From Roseiarcus sp963780825 (GTDB lineage: Bacteria > Pseudomonadota > Alphaproteobacteria > Rhizobiales > Beijerinckiaceae), in assembly GCA_963780825.1 (NCBI GenBank), contig CAWADL010000008.1:322815-386814 (forward strand): DNA of 64,000 bases, given 5' to 3'. The translations under genes and the position numbers were made by a program. Every line of letters starts with the position of its first letter. Position 1 is the first letter of the stretch. Under the pieces are notes generated by a model. It worked only from the letters and a program-made list of their open reading frames with translations, was not told the DNA's origin and searched no databases. Below are positions 57,943 through 64,000 of the stretch, piece by piece.

Positions 57943-58745
57943 ATGTACGCATTCACCTATCACCGCCCCGCCTCGGTTGAACGAGGCCGACAAGCTGCTC
58001 GCGCACGGCGAGGCCAAGCTGCTCGCCGGCGGCCACACGCTGTTGCCGACCATGAAGCAGCGCCTTGCCGCGCCCACCGAGCTCGTCGATCTCGGCGGGC
58101 TGCGCGACGAACTGTCGGGCATCAAGGAAGAGGCGGGCGGCGTCACGATCGGCGCCATGACGCGTCACGGCGAAGTGGCCGAGTCCGAGATCGTCAAGCG
58201 CGTCATCCCGGCGCTGGCCGCGATGGCGGGCGTGATCGGCGATCCGGCCGTGCGCTCGCGCGGCACCATGGGCGGCTCGGTGGCCAACAACGATCCCGCG
58301 GCCGACTACCCGGCCGCCTGCCTCGGCCTCGACGCGACGATCCGCACCAACAAGCGCGAGATCAAGGCGGCCGACTATTTCACCGGCCTGTTCGAGACGG
58401 CGCTGGAAGAAGGCGAGATCATCACCGCCATCCACTTCCCGAAGCCCGAAAAGGCCGGCTACGAGAAGTTCCGCAATCCGGCGTCGCGCTACGCCATGGT
58501 CGGCGTGTTCGTGGCCAAGACCGCGAGGGCGTGCGCGTCACGGTGACGGGCGCCGGCGCCAACGGCGTGTTCCGGGCGACGGAGTTCGAACAGGCGCTCG
58601 AGTCCAACTTTCGTGCCGATGCGATCAAGGACATCAAAGATGTCGCCGGACGGGCCTGAACTCCGACATCCACGCCGACGCCGCCTATCGCGCCCATCTG
58701 ATCGGCGTCATGGCGCGGCGGGCGCTGGCCACGGCGAATGGCTGA
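57943..58745 (+). CDS. coxM: FAD-binding subunit (CoxM-like), four indels
   Basis: About 267 residues. MYAFTYHRPASV is followed after an extra A near 57975 by EADKLLAHGEAKLLAGGHTL, where AGGHTLLP is the FAD pyrophosphate loop near residue 32. The second FAD motif is RSRGTMGGSVANNDPAADYP near 106. A missing base near 58530 and two extra bases near 58645 and 58657 separate GVRVTVTGAGANGVFRATEF and SPDGLNSDIHADAAYRAHLI. The natural stop is at 58743. It takes electrons from the Fe-S subunit to a quinone or other acceptor. Confidence 0.9.
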
Positions 58746-58770
58746 CGGAAGGCTATGTGCAGAACGCGGT

Positions 58771-58890
58771 CTGCGAGCAAGCGAGCCATCCGCCTCTCCG
58801 CGCTCGCGATCGGGCCGACGTAGCCGCGCCGTTGTGCTCTGAGATCGGCGGCGAGCCCGGCGCTGGATGGCTCCGCTTCGCGCATGACGG
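58771..58890. repeat. Degenerate family A repeat
   Basis: CTGCGAGCAAGCGAGCCATC at the left and GATGGCTCCGCTTCGCGCAT at the right are weathered arms of family A, just after the coxM-like gene. Confidence 0.5.
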
Positions 58891-58983
58891 GTTTGCTGCG
58901 ACCCTAGCGGCGAGTGGGTCTACATCGATCGCCTTCGTCTCGATAGGGCGGAGAAGCCTCTCGGTTGATCACCGAAGCCTGGC

Positions 58984-59934
58984 ATGGCAGATAGATTGGC
59001 TCGGATGCCGTCCCGCTTCCCGCTTCCATCGACGAAACCTCGGCGCTCCTGCAACGCGCCGACTATGTCGGCGACCGCTCGCTCGCGACGGTGCTGTTCC
59101 TGAGCCTGCGGATGGGGCGGCCGCTGTTTCTCGAAGGCGAGGCCGGCGTCGGCAAGACCGAAATCGCCAAGGTGCTGGCCGAGGCGCTCGGCCGGTCGTT
59201 GATCCGCCTGCAATGCTACGAGGGCCTCGACACCGCCTCCGCCGTCTACGAGTGGAACTACGCCGCGCAGATGATGGCGATCCGGCTCGCCGAGGCGGCC
59301 GGCGACAAGGACCGCGACACGCTGCAAGGAGGACGTGTTCTCCGAGCGCTACCTGGTCAAGCGGCCGCTGCTGCAGGCGCTCGAGCCCAGCCCGAGCGGC
59401 GCGCCGGTGCTGCTGATCGACGAACTCGACCGCACCGACGAGGCCTTCGAGGCCTATCTGCTCGAAGTGCTGTCCGATTTCCAGGTCACGATCCCCGAGC
59501 TCGGCACGATAAGGCGGCCGAGCCGCCGATCGTGATCATCACCTCGAACCGCACGCGCGAAATCCACGACGCCCTGAAGCGGCGCTGCCTCTACCACTGG
59601 GTCGACTATCCCGACGCCGAGCGCGAAGCGCGGATCCTCGCCGTCAAGGCGCCGGACGCGCCCGGCGACGCTGACCCGCGAACTCGTCGCCTTCGTGCAG
59701 AAGATCCGCAAGGAAGACCTGTTCAAGTCGCCGGGCGTGGCCGAGACGCTCGACTGGGCGATGGCGCTGACCGAGCTCGACGCCGTCGCGCTCGATCCCG
59801 ACGTGGTCACCGACACGCTCGGCGTGCTGCTGAAGTACCAGGACGACATCGCCAAGATCCAGGGCTCCAAGGCGCAGGCGTTGATCGATGAGGTGAGAGC
59901 GGAGGTCGTCCGCGGGGCGGCCATCGTCTCGTGA
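58984..59934 (+). CDS. MoxR-family AAA+ ATPase (CoxD-like), several indels
   Basis: About 316 residues. The conserved body runs LPASIDETSALLQRADYVGD, Walker A FLEGEAGVGKTEIAKVLAEA, Walker B GAPVLLIDELDRTDEAFEAY, sensor 1 IVIITSNRTREIHDALKRRC and LFKSPGVAETLDWAMALTEL. Indels lie near 59330 (+1), 59505 (-1) and 59670 (+1), and there is another near the start. The 5' end is uncertain; ATG 58984 is the nearest candidate. Such ATPases work with a VWA partner to insert the sulfido/metal centre into molybdenum hydroxylases. Confidence 0.86.
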
Positions 59935-59953
59935 GCACGTTGGCGGCCCGGCG

Positions 59954-61196
59954 ATGACGGGACAGATCGCCGAACTCTCTCCGTCGAGCCTCAACCCAGC
60001 GGCAAGCTCGCGCTCAACATCATGCACTTTGCCCGAGCGCTTCGGGCCGCGGGGCTTCCGATTGGTCCCGGCGCCGTGCATGTCGCAATCGAGGCTGTCG
60101 AACTGTGCGGGCCTCGACGCATCGTGAGGATGTTCGGGCCGCGCTGCATGCGACGCTGGTCAGCCGCCACGAGCACACGATCCTGTTCGACCAGGCCTTT
60201 GCCGCCTTCTGGCGTCGCCGCGGCTATCTCGAAAAGCTGATGGCCGCGCTGTCGCCGGCCGCGACCCCGACCAAAGAGGCCCGAAACCCGAGGCGGGCGC
60301 GTCGCGGGTGGCCGAGGCGCTGGCAGGGAAGAAGCCAAACAAGACGGTTGAGAACAACTCCGAGCTTTCGGCCGCGCTGGCGGTCTCGACGCAGGAAAAG
60401 CTGGCGCAGAAGGATTTCGCGCAAATGAGCGCGGCCGAAATCGCCGAAGCCATCCGGCTTGTCGCCCGGCTGAGGCTGCCGCACGACGCCGTCAAGATGC
60501 GGCGGCAGACGCGCCGATCCGCGCGGGGCCGCGGTCGATCCCGCGGCGATCGTTTCGCAGGTCGCTGCGGGCCGGCGGCGCCGGCATCGAACTCGCCCGG
60601 CGCAGTCCCGAAGAAGTGCGCCCGCCCATCGTGGCGCTGCTGCGACATTTCCGGGTCGATGTCGGACTACACGCGGGTGTTCCTGCATTTCCTGCACTGC
60701 TCTGACGATGCGGCGGCGCAGCGTTCATTCTTTCTTGTTCGGCACCCGGCTCACCAACGTCACGCGGTTGCTTCGGGCCAAAGATCCCGACGAGGCCTTG
60801 GCGGCCTGCGGCGCCGGCGTGCTCGATTGGGCCGGCGGCACGCGCATCGGCTCGTCGCTGCACCGTTTCAACAAGGACTGGTCGCGGCGAGTGCTAGGGC
60901 AGGGCGCCATCGTTGTCATGTTCACGGACGGGCTGGAGCGCGAAGGCCTGGACGAATTGGCGCGCGAGATGGATCGGCTGCATCGCTCGTCGCCGTCGGC
61001 TGATCTGGGCGAATCCGCTGTTGCGATTTGCCGGCTTCGAAGCGAAGGCCGGCGGCGTGCGCACCATGCTGGCGCATGTCGACGAGTTCCGGCCGATACA
61101 CAACCTGTCCCGGATGGCCGAGCTCTGCGCGGCGCTGGGACCGAAGCCGTCCGCTGCCGTCAATCCGAAATCGTGGCTGCGGCCGCGCCTAACTGA
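59954..61196 (+). CDS. coxE: VWA-domain protein (CoxE-like), several indels
   Basis: About 410 residues, in pieces: KLALNIMHFARALRAAGLPI, LFDQAFAAFWRRRGYLEKLM, AEIAEAIRLVARLRLPHDAV, then the VWA domain with the MIDAS motif CDISGSMSDYTRVFLHFLHC, FLFGTRLTNVTRLLRAKDPD, and GAIVVMFTDGLEREGLDELA. The ending is WLRP or a stop at 61196. At least five frame changes are visible between 59980 and 61190. CoxE works with the MoxR ATPase in activating the enzyme encoded upstream. Confidence 0.85.
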
Positions 61197-61229
61197 AGCA
61201 AGTGCGTACGGCGACGCCGCGCAATCCCG

Positions 61230-61754
61230 CTACGAGATCAGCTTTTTCAACCAGCCCACCTTCGCCTCACCTTCGACTTGCTCGCCCGCTGCCGGCGCCG
61301 TGTCGCCGACCGGCGCGGTCAGGGCGGCCGCGAAGTTCTGGAAAAATTCGCCCGCCAGTTTCTTCGCGGTCGAATCAATCAAACGGCTGCCGAGTTGCGC
61401 AAGCTTGCCGCCGATCTGGGCGTCGACGACATATTGAAGATTGGTCGCATCGTCTCCGTCAGGTTCGAGCTTGACCGTCGCGCCGCCTTTGGCGAAGCCG
61501 GCGACGCCGCCTGAGCCTTCGCCCGCGATCCGATAACCATTCGGCGGGTCGAGATCAGAGAGCGTGACTTTTCCCGAAAACGTCGCCTTTACCGGGCCAA
61601 CCTTGACTACGATGGTTGCGGTCATGTCAGTTGGCGAAGTCATCTCCAGCGACTGGCAGCCGGGAATGCACTGTTTGAGAATTTCGGGGTTGTTGAGCGC
61701 CGCCCAAACCTTGTCCTGCGAGGCGGGCACGCGTTGCGTATCGTTCATCTGCAT
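61230..61754 (-). CDS. coxG: CoxG-like SRPBCC-family protein
   Basis: 174 residues. MQMNDTQRVPASQDKVWAAL, NNPEILKQCIPGCQSLEMTS, GSGGVAGFAKGGATVKLEPD, AKKLAGEFFQNFAAAL and the tail EGEAKVGWLKKLIS. CoxG binds lipids or quinone-like molecules through the START-like pocket and recruits the dehydrogenase to the membrane. The frame is intact. It is transcribed towards coxE, convergent with the cluster, which is unusual but functionally consistent. Confidence 0.88.
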   Translation of the reverse strand: MQMNDTQRVPASQDKVWAALNNPEILKQCIPGCQSLEMTSPTDMTATIVVKVGPVKATFSGKVTLSDLDPPNGYRIAGEGSGGVAGFAKGGATVKLEPDGDDATNLQYVVDAQIGGKLAQLGSRLIDSTAKKLAGEFFQNFAAALTAPVGDTAPAAGEQVEGEAKVGWLKKLIS

Positions 61755-61970
61755 GATGGGAGCCCGTGTTCTTGGCCGCGCCGACGTCCAAACGCCCGGC
61801 ATCGTTTCCTCCCCTCGACGTTTAGGACAAGTCCTCTAATCGGGGAAGGCGCCGTAATATTCGCCGGTATATAGGATAATGCGGCAGGGGGAGCGGTTGC
61901 GAAAGGTTTCGCGGTAGGCGATGCAGTCACCGTTCTCGCCAACAAAGCCGCTCGACAAGGATCGCCGCCG

Positions 61971-63003
61971 ATGAAAGCCATCGTCATCCACGCGCCCGGA
62001 GACCTTCGCTACGAAGAGGTGGCCGAGCAGCCGCTCGGCGCCGGCGAGGTGCGAGTGAAGATCGCCGTCGGCGGCATCTGCGGATCGGACCTGCACTATT
62101 ACCGCCACGGCGGATTTCGGGGTCGTGAAGCTTCGCCATCCCATGATCCTCGGGCACGAGATCTCCGGCGTGATCGTCGAAACCGGGCGCGATGTGGGTG
62201 GGCTGCGGAGCGGCCAGCGCGTGGCGGTCAATCCGAGCCTCGCTTGCGGGTCTTGCGCCTTTTGTCAGAAGGGCCTGAGCAACCATTGCTCGGACATGCG
62301 CTTTTACGGCAGCGCGATGCGAAACCCGCACGTCGACGGCGGCTTTCGCGAGACGATTGTATGCAAGGCCGAGCAGGCCATTCCCGTTCCCGAGGCGCTG
62401 ACCGATAACGACGCCGCTTTCGCGGAGCCGGTGGCGGTGTGCCTGCATGCCGCCAGCCGGCCCGGTTCGCTGCTCGGCAAGAAAGTCTTGGTTTCAGGCG
62501 CGGGGCCGATCGGGGCGATCATTGCGCTTATCCTGCGCAGCGCGGGGGCGAGCTGGATCACAGTGACGGATATGCTCGACGAGCCGCTGCGCCGGGCGGC
62601 TGAACTCGGCGCCGACGAAACCATCAACGTCGGCAAGGAAGTTGATCGGCTTGCCGAGAAACAGGCGGGCAAGGGCGTGTTCGACATCGTGTTCGAGGCG
62701 TCCGGCAGCGCGCCGGCCGCCGCTTCGGCGCTGGATCTGGTGCGGCCGCGGGGAACCGTCGTCTGCGTGGGGCAGGGCGCGCGGCCGGAGATCAATATGT
62801 CGACGATTGTGACAAAAGAGATCGACGTGATCGGCGCCTTTCGCTTCATCGACGAATTCAAAGGGGCGATCGACTATATCGCCCGCAATCGCGCCCAGAT
62901 CCGCGCGCTGCTGACCGCCACCGTCCCCGCTTCCGACCCGACGCCAGCGTTCGATCTTGCGGCGGACAAGGGACGATCGCTCAAAGTGCATCTGCAGTTT
63001 TGA
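61971..63003 (+). CDS. L-idonate 5-dehydrogenase-like zinc alcohol dehydrogenase, one frameshift
   Basis: About 343 residues, medium-chain dehydrogenase. Catalytic zinc: GGICGSDLHYYRHGGF near residue 37 and HPMILGHEISG near 62. Structural zinc: NPSLACGSCAFCQKGLSNHC near 87-106. Rossmann motif VLVSGAGPIGAIIALILRSA near 170. One extra T near 62120 (GGATTTCGGGG) breaks the frame. FGVVKLRHPMILGHE fits the L-idonate/sorbitol group, which makes 5-ketogluconate. No gluconate genes adjoin, so the sugar is uncertain. Confidence 0.9.
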
Positions 63004-63054
63004 AGTTGTTTGGCTGAGCTGGCTTTACAAGGATGGCCGAGCCTCGAGGCCCCG

Positions 63055-63144
63055 CGGAGCGTCGGCCTCCAGGCCGACGTCGGGGTTGACGCGTAAGCCG
63101 GCTGAGCTGCGCACAAAAAGGTCGGCGTGGACGCCGACCCTCCG
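63055..63144. repeat. Family D palindromic repeat, copy 2
   Basis: CGGAGCGTCGGCCTCCAGGC to GGACGCCGACCC then TCCG, 90 bases, closely matching the copy at 52125-52214. It lies between the idonate dehydrogenase-like gene and the convergent small membrane protein gene. Confidence 0.9.
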
Positions 63145-63193
63145 CCAAGGCGCTTTACCACCGCCATTGTTTGATTCGCTAGAAGGTCCTAGC

Positions 63194-63478
63194 CTAGCGC
63201 GCAAACCCTGCGCCGACCCAGTGTTCCGCGGTGTAGGCGGCGTATTGACCCCACGCGACGGCGACGCGCATGGAGTGTTGACCGTCAAAAAACCGGATGT
63301 CCGCGAAGCAGAACACCACCGCGCCTGCGATGGCGTAAAGCAAATTGTGGCCGATGACGCCAAGGCCCCCGGGCTCGCGCTTTCCCCTGGCCCTCCGATC
63401 CAGGCCCTGACGCCGTTCGCCTTGTCTCAGTCTTTCTTCAGGAGAGCGAAAGTCGACGCCTCGCCTGCGATCAGCCAT
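63194..63478 (-). CDS. Small protein with one membrane segment, unknown
   Basis: 94 residues: very basic N-terminal half (MADRRRGVDFRSPEERLRQG, RRQGLDRRARGKREPGG), then a hydrophobic helix LLYAIAGAVVFCFADIRFFD and a C-terminal tail ending EHWVGAGFAR. No domain is recognised. The in-frame start could also be 63517. Codon use is ordinary, so it is plausible but unproven. Confidence 0.5.
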   Translation of the reverse strand: MADRRRGVDFRSPEERLRQGERRQGLDRRARGKREPGGLGVIGHNLLYAIAGAVVFCFADIRFFDGQHSMRVAVAWGQYAAYTAEHWVGAGFAR

Positions 63479-63804
63479 ACCGCGTCGGTCAAATCCGGAT
63501 TGATCGCTTGGGCTCATAATATCAGCTCAAATGTACCTCAGACGTCGCGCCTGCATCGATTTATTGCGAACCTACACGTAGTTGCATTCGTAATCGTTAA
63601 AAAAGTCCCACGACGCGCCCGTGTGCTTCGGTCGTGGATCCCGCTCGCGTCACCGCTATCCGCGTCGCGCGCTTGTAAAAGGGCGCGAACCCGGCCGTCA
63701 CGCCTAGGCGTCTGGTTGATGTCTCTTGCTCACACGTTGACGATTGCGCAATGCGAGCTATTTTGTCCTTTGCGCGATCACGGCGCCTGACAAAGCGAGA
63801 CGAC
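63479..63804. other. Intergenic region without a recognisable gene
   Basis: 326 bases, moderately AT-rich around 63515-63600 (ATAATATCAGCTCAAATGTA), so promoters may lie here. The short frames present resemble nothing known. Confidence 0.45.
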
Positions 63805-64000
63805 ATGGACTTCATCACGTCTCAAGACGAGTTGCGCGCGGTCTACCGCAAACCTCACCCGGACGTGCTTCGCAAGGAGCTAAGGAAGCTCGATGGTCAC
63901 GCGCGGAAGTTCCTGGGCCGCAGCCCGTTTGTTCTGATCGGCACGCAGGACGAGCACGGCAACGCCGACGTTTCGCCAAAGGGGGACCGGCCTGGCTTTG
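63805..64000 (+). CDS. Pyridoxamine 5'-phosphate oxidase-family protein, 3' part outside the window
   Basis: First 65 residues: MDFITSQDELRAVYRKPHPD, VLRKELRKLDGHARKFLGRS, PFVLIGTQDEHGNADVSPKG, DRPGF. The pattern PFVLIGTxDxxGxADVSPKGD is the flavin-binding strand pair of the split-barrel PPOX family (MSMEG_1061-like group), probably an FMN-dependent oxidoreductase. The gene runs past position 64000. Confidence 0.85.
   Translation, partial: MDFITSQDELRAVYRKPHPDVLRKELRKLDGHARKFLGRSPFVLIGTQDEHGNADVSPKGDRPGF

Noticed and set aside
63597..63818. 73-codon minus-strand frame before the PPOX gene
   Set aside because: It overlaps the PPOX start, has no homology I recognise and an arginine-rich random composition.

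Overview
The window is GC-rich chromosomal DNA from an alphaproteobacterium, most likely of the order Hyphomicrobiales (Bradyrhizobium/Xanthobacteraceae-like). The inference rests on the gene families (eukaryotic-type NADP isocitrate dehydrogenase, fused HyuA-HyuB 5-oxoprolinase, ELM1-like protein, NDUFAF5-like methyltransferase beside comF and grxC, carB-greA, a rhizobial-type ROK regulator) and on the abundance of short palindromic repeats such as the GTCATTGCGAGCGAAGCG family. No plasmid, phage or CRISPR signature is visible.

Layout. 1-6.3 kb: SDR fragment, icd, a pdxI-like aldo/keto reductase divergent from a LysR gene, an MFS transporter and a RelE/HigA-like toxin-antitoxin pair. 6.3-11.3 kb: L-serine dehydratase and a long 5-oxoprolinase on the minus strand. 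11.4-17.1 kb: a YajO-like reductase, a MntA/HepT pair, DUF1178-grxC, comF, a probable Tat-exported cupin and two methyltransferases. 17.1-20.8 kb: a branched-chain amino acid block (ilvH, a threonine dehydratase-like enzyme, ilvI) preceded by a leader peptide and terminator typical of an attenuator. 20.9-26.1 kb: GST, carboxymuconolactone decarboxylase-like protein, SDR, cytochrome P450, ELM1-like protein and a small secreted protein. 26.1-30 kb: greA and carB. 30.3-33.9 kb: SOUL haem protein, an unknown membrane protein, a RAYT transposase and two small toxin-antitoxin loci. 34-41.7 kb: FrnE/DsbA, a double GNAT fusion, M19 dipeptidase, PagL-like lipid A deacylase, ygfZ, dihydroorotase and an LssY_C protein. 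41.8-47.9 kb: a sugar ABC transporter operon divergent from a ROK regulator. 48.4-52.1 kb: TPR-sulfotransferase, N-formylglutamate amidohydrolase, EamA transporter and tRNA-Arg. 52.4-61.8 kb: a molybdenum hydroxylase cluster (extra large subunit, then S-L-M, MoxR ATPase, VWA protein, CoxG). 61.9-64 kb: L-idonate dehydrogenase-like gene, a small membrane protein and the start of a PPOX-family gene.

Two themes run through the window. First, many genes are interrupted by single-base indels. Thirteen of the fourteen otherwise intact genes I could size are lengthened by +1 (or +2 for the P450), and only one is shortened. carB alone carries about thirteen indels, and the molybdenum hydroxylase cluster is similarly affected. 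Because carB is normally essential and the encoded proteins are otherwise well conserved, I read these as sequence-consensus errors rather than true pseudogenes. I annotate such genes as CDS and state where the frame breaks.

Second, at least seven families of short inverted-repeat elements occupy the intergenic spaces. One copy is interrupted by a 204-bp element flanked by an 11-bp direct duplication, and the same family has uninterrupted copies elsewhere in the window for comparison. Another family sits exactly at the junction of convergent genes and supplies their stop codons.
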